A stretch of 64,000 nucleotides of DNA from RH-AL1 sp965214415 (GCA_965214415.1 CBDCBQ010000003.1:186001-250000); one strand, 5' to 3'. Shown: positions 47,850 to 57,047, numbered from the stretch's first letter. The notes: generated by a model from the letters alone, not told the origin. A program made the numbers and translations.

Positions 47850-47989
47850 TTGTTTTGTTGCCGCGCCCACGCTGCCCTCAGTCTTCGTCGATTGCCGGCT
47901 GCCTGCCGAATTCGTGCCGTCGCCGCGGCGGGGTTGACGGAGGTAGGCAAAGCCTAAATTAGCGGGATCCACGGCACGGGAGCTCCGCT

Positions 47990-49324
47990 TTGACCTCGAA
48001 CTCCAATCTCGCGACGCCGACCGATCTCGACGCGTATTTCATGCCCTACACGTCGAGCCGGGCCTTCAAGGCGCGGCCGAAGCTGATTGTCGGCGCCAAG
48101 GACATGCACTACATCGCCGCCGACGGTCGCCGTATCCTCGATGGCACCGCGGGACTGTGGTGCTGCAACGCGGGTCACGGTCGCGCGCCGATCGTCGCGG
48201 CGATCCAGGCGCAGGCCGCGGAGCTTGATTTCGCGCCGCCGTTCCAGTTCGCGCACCCCAAAGCCTTCCAGCTCGCCACGCGGATCGCCGATTTGGCGCC
48301 AGCTGGGCTCGACCATGTCTTCTTCACGAACTCGGGCTCCGAGGCGGTCGACACCGCGCTGAAGCTCGCGCTCGCCTACCACAACGTGCGCGGGCATGGT
48401 TCGCGCCAAAGGCTGATCGGGCGCGAGCGCGGATATCACGGCGTCAATTTCGGCGGCACGGCGGTCGGCGGGATCGTCGCCAACCGCAAAATCTACGGCA
48501 CGCTCGTCGCCGGTGTCGATCATCTTCCGTCGACCTACAATCGCGCCGAGCAGGCGTTCACCATCGGCGAACCGACGTGGGGCGCCCATCTCGCCGACGA
48601 TCTCGAACGGCTCGTCGCCCTGCACGACGCCTCGACCATCGCCGCCGTCATCGTCGAGCCGATGGCCGGCTCGACGGGCGTGCTGCCGCCGCCGCAAGGC
48701 TACCTGCAGAAGCTGCGGGCGATCTGCGACGAGCACGGCATCCTGCTCATCTTTGACGAGGTGATCTCGGGGTTCGGCCGGCTCGGCCATGCCTTCGCCG
48801 CCGAACGCTACGGCGTCACGCCGGACCTGATGACCTTCGCGAAGGGCGTGACCTCTGGCACCGTACCGATGGGCGGCGTCCTCGCCAGCCGCGCCATCCA
48901 CGAGACTTTGATGCGCGGACCGGAGCACGCCGTCGAGGTGACGCACGGCTACACCTATTCGGCGCATCCGCTCGCGTGTGCCGCCGGCCTGGCGACACTG
49001 GATCTCTACCGCGAGGAGGGGTTGTTCGAGCGCGCTCGCACGCTCGAGCCGGACTGGGCGGCGGCGGTGCACGGGTTGCGCGGCGCGCGCAATGTCGTCG
49101 ACATCCGCACGCTTGGTCTCACCGCGGCGGTCGAGCTGGCATCGCTCGAGGGGCTACCGGGGCGGCGCGGGTTCGACGTCGTCGAGATGGCCTTCTGGGA
49201 GCACGACCTCGTGCTGCGGCAGGCCGGCGACACGATCGTGATGACGCCGCCGCTGATCGCCACGGAGGATGACATCGCCGTCCTCGTGGGGCGCCTCGGT
49301 GCGTGCATCGCGGCGGTCGGTTAG
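47990..49324 (+). CDS. Class III (omega) aminotransferase, beta-alanine--pyruvate type
   Basis: The protein is 444 residues, a PLP enzyme. FFTNSGSEAVDTALKLAL binds the cofactor phosphate, LIFDEVISGFGRLGHAF carries the PLP-contacting Asp, and the Schiff-base Lys is in MTFAKGVTSG. The N-terminal DAYFMPYTSSRAFKARPKLI and HGYTYSAHPLACAAGLA resemble beta-alanine--pyruvate transaminases. The start is TTG at 47990 behind GGAG. It may act on an amine or beta-amino acid taken up by the divergent MHS transporter; this is inference. Confidence 0.92.
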   Translation: MTSNSNLATPTDLDAYFMPYTSSRAFKARPKLIVGAKDMHYIAADGRRILDGTAGLWCCNAGHGRAPIVAAIQAQAAELDFAPPFQFAHPKAFQLATRIADLAPAGLDHVFFTNSGSEAVDTALKLALAYHNVRGHGSRQRLIGRERGYHGVNFGGTAVGGIVANRKIYGTLVAGVDHLPSTYNRAEQAFTIGEPTWGAHLADDLERLVALHDASTIAAVIVEPMAGSTGVLPPPQGYLQKLRAICDEHGILLIFDEVISGFGRLGHAFAAERYGVTPDLMTFAKGVTSGTVPMGGVLASRAIHETLMRGPEHAVEVTHGYTYSAHPLACAAGLATLDLYREEGLFERARTLEPDWAAAVHGLRGARNVVDIRTLGLTAAVELASLEGLPGRRGFDVVEMAFWEHDLVLRQAGDTIVMTPPLIATEDDIAVLVGRLGACIAAVG

Positions 49325-49465
49325 GGTTGGTGTGGCCATCAACCGCGCGAAGAGTGGGCGCGGGCGACGTCGCAGTGCGCGCGCCGCGTGCATCCAATTG
49401 CCTTAGGCTCGCCAAAACGGCTGGACATGCTAATAGGTGGGTCTCGAACGGTAAGGGGGATCTTG

Positions 49466-49696
49466 ATGGCGGATGGGATGGACACTTTCACCGAATGGGC
49501 AAGCCAGCCATTTCAACCGAGCCACATCGGCGACAATGGCGCCGCGACGGACGTGTCGCTTCGAGTGGCTGTGGCACTCGAGTATATCGCGGCGCAGCTC
49601 GGCGAGATCTGCCGGAAAATGGACCACATCGGGTCCGGTTTCGGCGCGACGCGAGTGGATTTCGAGAGCATGAACGAGCTGCTGCGCAGGCTTTGA
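49466..49696 (+). CDS. Small hypothetical protein
   Basis: The protein is 76 residues, acidic and mainly helical (DVSLRVAVALEYIAAQLGEI, SMNELLRRL). AGGGGGA before the ATG at 49466 is a good ribosome site. No membrane segment or signal peptide. It stands between the aminotransferase and trmB genes on the same strand. Function unknown. Confidence 0.6.
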   Translation: MADGMDTFTEWASQPFQPSHIGDNGAATDVSLRVAVALEYIAAQLGEICRKMDHIGSGFGATRVDFESMNELLRRL

Positions 49697-49799
49697 CGCC
49701 TCGCCCGACCGGCGACCTTTTCAATATTGTTTTCATCGGCCGCTGTCTCCTAGGGAGGCGGCACCGGCGATGCTCCCGCCTGCATCGTGATATTCCTTC

Positions 49800-50525
49800 G
49801 TGCTTGAACCCACGCCTCCAGTGAGTGACGAACCGGAACGAGCGACCCCCTATAGCGAACCGCGGGCTTTGCATGGCCGGCGATCGGGAAAGCCTTTAGC
49901 GGCCTACCAGCGCGACTTGCTGCGGACCCTGCTGCCGCGCCTTGCCCTCGATTGGTCGCAGGCGATCGAGCCGACAAGGGCTTTCACCCGGCCCATGCAT
50001 GATCTGTGGCTCGAGATCGGCTTTGGCGCCGGCGAGCATCTTCTCGCGACGGCCGCGAGTAGCCCCGACATCGGGCTGATTGGATGCGAACCGTTCTTGA
50101 ACGGGATGGCGCGCGCCGTCAGCGACCTCGCGACCGCCGATCTCGACAACATCCGCTTACATCTCGGCGATGCGGGCGAGATCGTCGACCAACTGCCGGC
50201 CGCCAGTCTCGGGCGTGTGTTCATCTACTACCCCGACCCATGGCCGAAGCGGCGCCAGCGCAAGCGGCGCTTTCTGTCCGATGCGATGCTCGCGAGACTG
50301 GCTCGCGTCATGCGCCAAGGCGCCGAACTGCGGTTTGCCACCGACATCGACGATATGTGTGGGTGGGCGCTCGCGCGTGTCCTACGATCGCCGGATTTTT
50401 CGTGGTCGGCAACGTCGGCTGTCGATTGGCGGACGCCGTGGCTCGGCTGGGTTGAAACGCGCTACGAGCAAAAGGCGAAAGCCGAAGGTCGGCGGTCCTG
50501 CTATCTCACCGTTCTGCGGCGCTGA
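49800..50525 (+). CDS. trmB: tRNA (guanine-N7-)-methyltransferase
   Basis: The protein is 241 residues and methylates G46 of tRNA using S-adenosylmethionine. The AdoMet motif is LWLEIGFGAGEHLL, the catalytic region FIYYPDPWPKRRQRKRRFLS, and the C-terminal T-x-[YF]E motif is VETRYEQKAKAEGR. The start is GTG at 49800. Its end overlaps by 20 bases the end of the convergent DUF45 peptidase gene. Confidence 0.95.
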   Translation: MLEPTPPVSDEPERATPYSEPRALHGRRSGKPLAAYQRDLLRTLLPRLALDWSQAIEPTRAFTRPMHDLWLEIGFGAGEHLLATAASSPDIGLIGCEPFLNGMARAVSDLATADLDNIRLHLGDAGEIVDQLPAASLGRVFIYYPDPWPKRRQRKRRFLSDAMLARLARVMRQGAELRFATDIDDMCGWALARVLRSPDFSWSATSAVDWRTPWLGWVETRYEQKAKAEGRRSCYLTVLRR

Positions 50526-51309
50526 CGTCGCTCTCGGCGCTTGTTCCCGCCGAACCGAACCGCATCAGGCCGACGCCGTGTCCTTTCAGCCAGACTTCGG
50601 CCCGGCGGTAGTCCGGTACGAGGCGCTCGGTGACCCGCCAGAACGCATCGGAATGGTTCATGTGACAGAGGTGGGCCACCTCGTGCGCGGCGAGATAGTC
50701 CAGCACGAACGGGGGCGCCATCACGAGCCGCCAGGAGAAATTGAGCGCTCCGGTCGAGGAGCATGAGCCCCAACGCGATGTCGTGTCACGCAGGGTGATG
50801 CGACGCGCCTTGACGTTCAAGGTCGCCGTATGGCGCGCGACCGAGATCGCGAGGTCGGCGCGCGCCTGGCGGATGAGATAGTCCTGAACCCGGCGAGCGA
50901 CGAACGGTGCCTCCCCGCTGACGCAGAGCCTGGGCGGCGTGGCCAGGGTCTCGTCCCCGAGCTCGATCCACACCGTCCCGCGAGCGGCCGGCCGGTGGAC
51001 GATCTCATGGGTCACGCCGCGCAACGGCAGCAGGGCGCCTGGCCCAAAAGGCGTTGGCACCGGCAGGCGGGCGAGGCGCGCGCCAATCCAGGCGGCATGG
51101 CGGTCGACGAACAGCTTGGCGCGCGGCAGAGATCCGCGCGGCGGCATCGTCAGGATCGCGTCGCGCGTGGCCGCGCGCACCCGCAGCGTGAACCGCCGCG
51201 CGGTGGCGATCCGCTTGATCTGGACCCTGTGGGTCTCGCCGGCATGGCGGACATCGAAGAAACTGATGTCCGTGCTGCGCAGCGCTGATTTCGAGCCGCT
51301 CGTCCGCAT
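50506..51309 (-). CDS. DUF45/YgjP-type M48-like metallopeptidase
   Basis: The protein is 267 residues. The zinc motif is LAAHEVAHLCHMNHSDAFW (HExxH with third ligand region), preceded by SRWGSCSSTGALNFSWRLV, both typical of the YgjP/SprT-like DUF45 family. No signal peptide, so cytoplasmic. The physiological role is not established for the family. It is convergent with trmB with overlapping 3' ends. Confidence 0.9.
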   Translation of the reverse strand: MRTSGSKSALRSTDISFFDVRHAGETHRVQIKRIATARRFTLRVRAATRDAILTMPPRGSLPRAKLFVDRHAAWIGARLARLPVPTPFGPGALLPLRGVTHEIVHRPAARGTVWIELGDETLATPPRLCVSGEAPFVARRVQDYLIRQARADLAISVARHTATLNVKARRITLRDTTSRWGSCSSTGALNFSWRLVMAPPFVLDYLAAHEVAHLCHMNHSDAFWRVTERLVPDYRRAEVWLKGHGVGLMRFGSAGTSAESDVSAAER

Positions 51310-51372
51310 GTGGCCATCTTATCCATCCAAACCGTGAGTCGCCATGCCGAAGCTAGAAGGCGGGCTCGGCGT

Positions 51373-52695
51373 TCAGCGTCGCGGAAGCCGGATCGCGACC
51401 CGCAGGCCCCCCTCGTCGCGGTTGGCGAGTTCGATCGATCCGCCCTCGCGCGACACGGCGGCGCGCGCGATCGCGAGGCCGAGGCCCATGCCGCCCTTGG
51501 CGCGATTGCGCGAGGCGTCGCCGCGGTAGAACGGCTCGAAGACGGCGTCGCGCTCGGTCTCTGGGATCCCTGGCCCTTCGTCGTCCACCAGGACGATGCT
51601 TTGGGTCGCCGTCTCCTCGAGAGTGACGCGCGCGCACTCGCCGTAGGCGATCGCGTTGTTGATCAAGTTGGCGAAGGCCCGCTTCAGGGCCAGCGAGCGA
51701 ACGAGCAGAACGCTTTGATCTGGCCCCGCGTAGCTCGCCTCAAGGCCCGCATCCGTCGCGTTGTCGACGAGTGTTTGCAGCGTGGCGGCGATGTTGGTGC
51801 GACGCGCCGGCTCGGGGTCGGTCTCGCCGCGCAGGTAGGCGAGGAGATCGTCGAGCATCGCCTCGAGTTCGGCGAGATCGCGAACGAGGGCGGCTTGATC
51901 CTCCCGCGCGCCGCCGACGTCGGCGCGTAGCCGCATCCGCGCGATCGGCGTACGCAGATCATGCGAGACGGCGGCGAGCGCGTCGGTTCTGTCTTTCAGG
52001 AGCTTCTCGATTCGCCCCTGCATCGCGTTGAACGCGCGCGCCACGCGGCGGATCTCGCCCGGCCCCCGCGCCGCGTCGAGCTGGACGGGCGGGCCGCGGC
52101 CGATGGCGTCGGTCGCGGCGACCAGCATGCGAAGCGGCGCGGCGAGCGTGCGCACGAGGAGCAATGCCGCGAGCAGCACCGCGCCCGACAGAAGCGCGAT
52201 CGAGCCGAGATTCGCGGCGAGGTCTGGCGGGGCTTGATCGAGCCCCCGCGCGCGGAATGCCAGGCTCGACCGGTCGCCTAGGGTGAGGCTTCCCTCGATG
52301 CCGTCCGCCGGATCGGCGTCGTCCGGTTGCAAGCGCAACTCGCGGGAGGCGAGGCGCGGCACATCGGCCAAAAGGCTCGCGCGTAGCCCTCGCGGTTGAT
52401 CCCCTACAGCCGAGGGCGGCACCGGCAGGGCGGCCGGAGCGCCGGTCCAGACGAAGCTCAGCTCCGGCTCGGACAGCGCCTTGGCCAGGGCTGGGCGCAG
52501 CGCCGGCTCGCTCGCGTTCAGGACGCGCATGGCGGCATCGAGCTGCACGGCGATGCGCCTGGCCTGCGCGTCCTCGATCGAGACCAGCTCCGCCCGCTCG
52601 AAGATGAACGTCGAGGCGGCGAGTTCGAGCAGGACGGCGGCCAGCAGGACTAGCCCGACGCGGCCGATCAGCCCGGTCGGCCAAATCACGCGCAT
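51373..52695 (-). CDS. Sensor histidine kinase
   Basis: The protein is 440 residues. Two membrane spans (LVLLAAVLLELAASTFIF and SIALLSGAVLLAALLLV) flank a periplasmic sensor of about 130 residues. A HAMP domain (RMLVAATDAIGRGP), DHp box with the phosphorylated His (AAVSHDLRTPIARMR) and ATPase motifs N (FANLINNAIAYG), G1 (VDDEGPGIP) and G2 (GMGLGLAI) follow. Its ATG shares one base with the regulator stop. The ligand is unknown. Confidence 0.94.
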   Translation of the reverse strand: MRVIWPTGLIGRVGLVLLAAVLLELAASTFIFERAELVSIEDAQARRIAVQLDAAMRVLNASEPALRPALAKALSEPELSFVWTGAPAALPVPPSAVGDQPRGLRASLLADVPRLASRELRLQPDDADPADGIEGSLTLGDRSSLAFRARGLDQAPPDLAANLGSIALLSGAVLLAALLLVRTLAAPLRMLVAATDAIGRGPPVQLDAARGPGEIRRVARAFNAMQGRIEKLLKDRTDALAAVSHDLRTPIARMRLRADVGGAREDQAALVRDLAELEAMLDDLLAYLRGETDPEPARRTNIAATLQTLVDNATDAGLEASYAGPDQSVLLVRSLALKRAFANLINNAIAYGECARVTLEETATQSIVLVDDEGPGIPETERDAVFEPFYRGDASRNRAKGGMGLGLAIARAAVSREGGSIELANRDEGGLRVAIRLPRR

Positions 52696-53414
52696 CAGAG
52701 CGTCGAGACGTCGGCGGAAAAGAGATAGCCGACGCCGCGCACCGTGCGGATCAGGTCGTCCTGGCCAAGCTTGCGTCGAAGTCGGCTGACCAGCACGTCG
52801 ATGGAGCGATCGGAGGACTCGGCGAGGCGGGTACGCGACAGCTCGAGCAGGCGCTCGCGGCCGATCACCCGCTGCGGATTCTCGAGAAAGCTCACGAGCA
52901 GATCGTGCTCGGCGCCTGATAGCTCGACGGCGACACCATGCGGGTCGGACAGCTCGCGCCGACGGCGGTCGAGCCGCCAGCCGGCGAAGGCCATGACATC
53001 CTGCGGCACGCGACCAGCGGCTGCGGTGCCTTGGCCTCCAGCGACCCGCCGGAGCAGGGCGCGGATGCGGGCGAGCAGCTCCTTGGCGCCAAAGGGTTTC
53101 GCCACGTAATCGTCGGCGCCGATCTCGAGCCCGACCACGCGATCGATCTCGTCGCCGCGGGCCGAGACCATGATGATCGGCACCTGGCTCGTCTGGCGGA
53201 TCTCGCGGCAGAGGTCAAGGCCGCTTTTGCCCGGCAGCATGACGTCGAGCAGGATGAGGTCGAAGCTGGTCTCGGCCAACGTCGCGTGCATCTCGCGCCC
53301 GTCGCGCGCGCTCGTCGCGTCGTAGCCGCTCTCCTTGAGCACACGCAGGACCAGCGTGCGCATGGACGGATCGTCCTCGACGACGAGGATGCGGGGAACG
53401 GCGGGCTCGCTCAT
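52695..53414 (-). CDS. OmpR-family response regulator
   Basis: The protein is 239 residues. The receiver domain has ILVVEDDPSM, phospho-acceptor Asp in LILLDVMLPGKSG, Thr/Ser in IIMVSARGDE and Lys in DYVAKPFGAKEL. A winged-helix DNA-binding domain ends the protein (VSRLRRKLGQDDLIRTVRGV). ATG at 53414 gives the usual N-terminus. It is the upstream partner of the kinase in a two-gene operon. Confidence 0.95.
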   Translation of the reverse strand: MSEPAVPRILVVEDDPSMRTLVLRVLKESGYDATSARDGREMHATLAETSFDLILLDVMLPGKSGLDLCREIRQTSQVPIIMVSARGDEIDRVVGLEIGADDYVAKPFGAKELLARIRALLRRVAGGQGTAAAGRVPQDVMAFAGWRLDRRRRELSDPHGVAVELSGAEHDLLVSFLENPQRVIGRERLLELSRTRLAESSDRSIDVLVSRLRRKLGQDDLIRTVRGVGYLFSADVSTL

Positions 53415-53459
53415 GGCGCGACTGTTAGCGGCCGCGCCGACGATCACAAGTGGACGAAC

Positions 53460-53753
53460 TCAGTTGCCGGTGCCGGGCTTGTAGCCTCGGGCCGATTTGA
53501 GATCCTTCGCCTTGTCGAGACCTTTCGAGCCGACGAGCTTGGTGCCGTCGAGTTCGGCGCCGGTCATCGTCGCGCCGGTGAAGTTGGCACCGCTCGCGTC
53601 CGCCCCCGACAAGACGGCGCGCGACAGGTCGGCGCCCGCGAAGTTCGCGCCCTTGAGGTTGGCGAAGCTCATGTCGGCGTGGCCGAGGTTCGTGTTCGAG
53701 AAATCGACGCCCGCGAGGTTCGCGTCCATCATCTCGGTGTGCATCAAGCCCAT
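53460..53753 (-). CDS. Pentapeptide-repeat protein fragment
   Basis: A 97-codon frame encodes about ten A(D/N)LxG-type repeats (MMDANLAGVDFSNTNLGHAD, ANLKGANFAGADLSRAV) and ends YKPGTGN. It is preceded in other frames by a Crp/Fnr effector domain without its DNA-binding part. ATGs at 53753, 53744 or 53732 could start it. It may be the 3' end of a larger broken gene. Pentapeptide repeats form right-handed beta helices of varied function. Confidence 0.6.
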   Translation of the reverse strand: MGLMHTEMMDANLAGVDFSNTNLGHADMSFANLKGANFAGADLSRAVLSGADASGANFTGATMTGAELDGTKLVGSKGLDKAKDLKSARGYKPGTGN

Positions 53754-53759
53754 CGATTG

Positions 53760-54171
53760 GTTGTTGAGATGCGCCGAGGCGTCGCCGCGCGGAACGGGTC
53801 CGACTCGGCCATCAGCCGGCCGAATACGGGGGCAGGGACGGCGGGAAGGGTGGTATCGGCCTCGGCAATGCTCATCGCCGGAAAGGTGCCGCCCGACAGC
53901 AGGCATTGCGTGGTGAGCACGCAGGTGCCCCCGGCAACGACCTTGTAGATGAGGACCTCGCGGCCGGCGGGCGGACATCTTGAAGACGCGCGTGCGGCCG
54001 TCGAGGCACGCCAGATAGTTCGGGCAATCCCAGTCGGGCTCGTAGGGTGTCGCCGGCCCGCATGGTCGGGAAGCTCACCCACGAGCCGATCATCTCCAGA
54101 TGGTCTGGCGCGAGCCCGCAGAGAGTCGGGAAGCGCGCGATGAGGCGGTCGAGCTTCTGCGGATGGGCCAT
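53760..54171 (-). pseudogene. Crp/Fnr-type effector domain remnant, frameshifted and without HTH
   Basis: From ATG 54171 the frame reads KLDRLIARFPTLCGLAPDHL and TMRAGDTL. It then shifts near 54040 to DWDCPNYLACLDGRTRVFKM, and near 53970 to GREVLIYKVVAGGTCVLTTQ and VFGRLMAESDPFR. These are consecutive pieces of a cyclic-nucleotide-binding-type domain of a Crp/Fnr regulator. The helix-turn-helix domain is missing, and pentapeptide repeats follow instead. Confidence 0.75.
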
Positions 54172-54288
54172 GCGGATCCCCGCCGACGCCGTGCGCCGAC
54201 CGCTTTCGTGAGCAGTCGTTCTAAGCGCGGGGCCGCAGCGTCAGGAAGTCGCGGAAAGAGTAGTTGCGGAAAGACCAGGGTCGAGCCG

Positions 54289-54873
54289 TCAGAAGGGGTT
54301 CCAGGTCTGGCCGGACGTGAACTTCAGATAGCCGACGTTGATCCCAAGGCGCGCGCCGAGGCCGGTGCGGATCGGCACGACCGTCATGCCGCTGTTGGCG
54401 AGCGCCATCATGCCGAGGCCGCCGATGAAATAGGCCGAGCCATCGATGCCGCCGAAGCGCTGAAAGATCGCCTGGCGGGCGGGCATGTTGTAGACGAGCA
54501 TCATGGTGCGGTCGCCATCGACGCCGCTGTCGAAGCCGATCGAGGGGCCTTGCCAGAAGACGCGCTGGTCGCCGGCGTTGCGGGTGTAGAGCTTGCCCTC
54601 GCCGTAGCGCAGGCCGCCGACGAAGGCGCCGCCCGCCTCTTCGCCAAGGATGTAGCCGTTGGGCTGGCCCCAACGCTGCGTCGCCGTCTGCACGACATCG
54701 GCGAGGCTGCGCGAGATCGAGCCGAAGAAGCGATGGCCGCTCAGGATGACGTCGTTCGATGTGTAGACGATCGGCCGCTCTTCACCGTAGGCCAGCGCGA
54801 CGGCTGGAGCGGCAGCCGTGGCCGCGCATGCGGCGACGCCGCGAAGAAATTCTCTCCGACCCTCGAACCGCAT
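54289..54873 (-). CDS. eipA: EipA-family (DUF1134) envelope integrity protein
   Basis: The protein is 194 residues. A Tat-like signal (RREFLRGVAACAATAAAPAVALA) precedes the DUF1134 domain: RWGQPNGYILGEEAGGAFVG, GLRYGEGKLYTRNAGDQRVF, SIGFDSGVDGDRTMMLVYN and GLGARLGINVGYLKFT. In Brucella, EipA is periplasmic and needed for cell envelope integrity. ATG at 54873 after GGGGGA is chosen because it starts just before the signal; an upstream ATG would add 20 residues. Confidence 0.88.
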   Translation of the reverse strand: MRFEGRREFLRGVAACAATAAAPAVALAYGEERPIVYTSNDVILSGHRFFGSISRSLADVVQTATQRWGQPNGYILGEEAGGAFVGGLRYGEGKLYTRNAGDQRVFWQGPSIGFDSGVDGDRTMMLVYNMPARQAIFQRFGGIDGSAYFIGGLGMMALANSGMTVVPIRTGLGARLGINVGYLKFTSGQTWNPF

Positions 54874-54982
54874 CTCGTCCCCCGTCTCTCGTCGAGGCTC
54901 GCCGCCGGAAAGCAGATGCGGCATCGCGAGCACCGAGGCGGATGCTTGCAGGGCAGGGTTAACGGAGACTTAAGGCCGCGTT

Positions 54983-55834
54983 TCAGATCGCGGCGGCAAC
55001 CAGTTGCGCCGGCCTGTCGCCCCAGGCGACGAAGGAGCCGTTCCGGTACTGGCTCTCCGACTTGCCGTAGCGCATCACGGCGCCGCTTTCGTCGAGCACG
55101 ATGCCGCCGGCCGCGCGCAGCACCGCATCGCCAGCGGCCGTGTCCCATTCCATGGTCGGCCCAAAGCGCGGATAGACGTCGGCATCGCCCTCGGCGACGA
55201 GGCAGAACTTCAAGGACGATCCGGCGCAGCGACGCTCGGCGATCGGCAGCCGCGACAGGAACGCTTCCGTCTTTTCGTCGGCGTGCGAACGGCTGGCGAG
55301 CGCGGTGAGCCCGTGACCCGGGACGGTGCGGACCTTGATGGGCGTTCGTTCGGCGACGGGCGGCAAAGGACCACCCGGTGCGACACGGCAGCTCCAGGCA
55401 TTGGTGCCGGCCATCCAGAGCCGCTCGATCGCCGGCGCGTAGACAGCACCGGCGCGCGGAACGCCGTCCAGGATCAACGCGATGTTGATGGTGAACTCGC
55501 CATTTCGATGGAGGAACTCGCGGGTCCCATCGACCGGATCGACCAGGATGAACGCGCGTCCGCAGCGAGGCTTCTCGCCTCGCGAGGCGGCTTCCTCGGC
55601 TACCACGGGAATTTGCGGGAGGTGCTTGGCGAGACCTGCGAGAATGATCGCCTCGGCGCGCTCGTCGGCGTCGCAAACCATGCTCTTGTCGGCTTTTTGC
55701 CGCGCGTTGGCGTCGCCCGCGTAGACACACATCACTGCGACCGCCGCCTCGACGGTCAGCTCGGCGAAAATCTCCGCGACGTCGTCGCAGTCGATCGTAG
55801 CCAGGGTCTTCATCGCGCCATGGGCGGACGCCAT
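54983..55834 (-). CDS. cysQ: 3'(2'),5'-bisphosphate nucleotidase / inositol monophosphatase family
   Basis: The protein is 283 residues of the Li-sensitive Mg-dependent phosphatase family. The metal motifs are PVVAEEAASRG, LVDPVDGTREFLHRNGEFT and EWDTAAGDAVLRAAGG. The REFxxRNGEF stretch after the DPVDGT motif fits CysQ, which hydrolyses 3'-phosphoadenosine 5'-phosphate, better than SuhB. ATG at 55834 follows AGAGG. No sulfate-assimilation genes lie beside it. Confidence 0.9.
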   Translation of the reverse strand: MASAHGAMKTLATIDCDDVAEIFAELTVEAAVAVMCVYAGDANARQKADKSMVCDADERAEAIILAGLAKHLPQIPVVAEEAASRGEKPRCGRAFILVDPVDGTREFLHRNGEFTINIALILDGVPRAGAVYAPAIERLWMAGTNAWSCRVAPGGPLPPVAERTPIKVRTVPGHGLTALASRSHADEKTEAFLSRLPIAERRCAGSSLKFCLVAEGDADVYPRFGPTMEWDTAAGDAVLRAAGGIVLDESGAVMRYGKSESQYRNGSFVAWGDRPAQLVAAAI

Positions 55835-56000
55835 TCAATCACCTCTAGGAGATGTGCCGGCGAGTCCTGCGCTCTTCCGACGGTTAGCGCAAGATGGGCA
55901 TGATTTGGCCTCAATCAATTGGCCCGGATGTTACGTTTGGGTCACGTGTCGACGCGCCGCGCTACCGCACCCGACGGTGCGCTTCGACCGGAGTGCCGGA

Positions 56001-56600
56001 CTATTTCGCGGCAAGCGCGGTGACGCGCTCGGCGAGAATGATCGGCGAGACACCAAACACTTCGAGTTGCCCATCCACCGCCAACATCGCCAGGCCGTGG
56101 ACGAGGGCCCAATTCGCCAACACCCGATCGCCCATGTCCGCGCCGAAGGGCAGGTTCGGCCATGCACTGGCGACACGCGCCGCCAAAAGATCGAACGAAG
56201 CCTGTCCTGCCGCGGCAAGCGTGTCCTTCCTCTCCGGTGTCCCGGCGCCGAACATGAGGCGGAAGAGACCCGGGTTTGCACAGGCAAAGGCAACGTAGGC
56301 GACGCCTTGCGCCCGCAGCGCCGCGACCGGCGTGCCAGCCGCCTCCGCGGCACGTTGCGCGTTGGCGAGGCGCTCGAAGCCGACAGTGGCGATAGCCGCG
56401 AGCAGCGCGGTCTTGTCGGCGAAATGGCGATAGGGGGCCATTGCCGACACGCCGGCGCGCCGCGCGGCCTCGCGGAGCGTCAACGACGTGACGTCCGCGC
56501 CCTCGGCGAGGATCGCGAGTCCGGCCTCGACAAGGGTGCCGCGGAGGTCGCCATGATGGTAGGCGCTTTTCGCCGATTTCAATGTTGACACCGTAAGCAT
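56001..56600 (-). CDS. TetR-family transcriptional regulator
   Basis: The protein is 199 residues. The HTH is SLTLREAARRAGVSAMAPYRHF preceded by YHHGDLRGTLVEAGLAIL, followed by a WHG-type ligand domain (AYVAFACANPGLFRLMF). The ATG at 56600 lies inside a near-perfect palindrome, so the protein probably represses its own gene and the divergent DUF4188-led operon. Inducer unknown. Confidence 0.92.
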   Translation of the reverse strand: MLTVSTLKSAKSAYHHGDLRGTLVEAGLAILAEGADVTSLTLREAARRAGVSAMAPYRHFADKTALLAAIATVGFERLANAQRAAEAAGTPVAALRAQGVAYVAFACANPGLFRLMFGAGTPERKDTLAAAGQASFDLLAARVASAWPNLPFGADMGDRVLANWALVHGLAMLAVDGQLEVFGVSPIILAERVTALAAK

Positions 56601-56615
56601 ATCGCCTATGTTTAC
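56593..56615. promoter_or_regulatory. Palindromic operator overlapping the tetR start
   Basis: GTAAgCATA-TCGCC-TATGtTTAC: 8 of 9 positions per arm are symmetric around a 5-base centre. It covers the tetR start codon and faces the divergent operon beginning at 56697. Size and symmetry fit a TetR-family dimer site, implying autoregulation. Confidence 0.65.
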
Positions 56616-56696
56616 GACGTACGCGAAAGCCGCTGCCTTGGCAACGCGAGCCGAAGCCAGACCCTGCACTCGCAGGCTCGAGACGGAGTCCGTCGC

Positions 56697-57047
56697 ATGA
56701 CGCGCCGCAAGCTCGGCATGATCTCCGCGTTCCCATACCTCGGCGGGCGCGTGCTCGGCGTGTGTCGATATTGTGAGAGCGTCGAGAAGCTGCTGGCGTA
56801 CGCGCATTCTCTGGACTTCTTGCACCAGCCGGCGGGGCGGCGCCGCTTCGACGCGCGCGTCGGCACGAGCGGCGACGTTGGCATCCGGCAGGAGACATAC
56901 GCCATTGCCGCAACGAACTCGGGATTGCTCCACGTCAACATGCCAGACTATGGGCTTGGCACCGCCGCGGCGATGTTCGCCGCCAGGGGCGCGCGTGCGA
57001 ACGCGGCGGGGTGGCTCGCTCGCCGCGTCGGGAGCGTGGCACCATGA
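56697..57047 (+). CDS. DUF4188-like protein, N-terminally shortened
   Basis: The frame encodes 116 residues. The C-terminal half matches DUF4188 (SVEKLLAYAHSLDFLHQPAG, RFDARVGTSGDVGIRQETYA, NMPDYGLGTAA). About 50-60 residues usual at the N-terminus are absent, and nothing upstream supplies them. GGAG nine bases before the ATG could still drive translation. Its stop overlaps the next start (ATGA). DUF4188 proteins are monooxygenase-like. Whether this short form works is doubtful. Confidence 0.6.
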   Translation: MTRRKLGMISAFPYLGGRVLGVCRYCESVEKLLAYAHSLDFLHQPAGRRRFDARVGTSGDVGIRQETYAIAATNSGLLHVNMPDYGLGTAAAMFAARGARANAAGWLARRVGSVAP

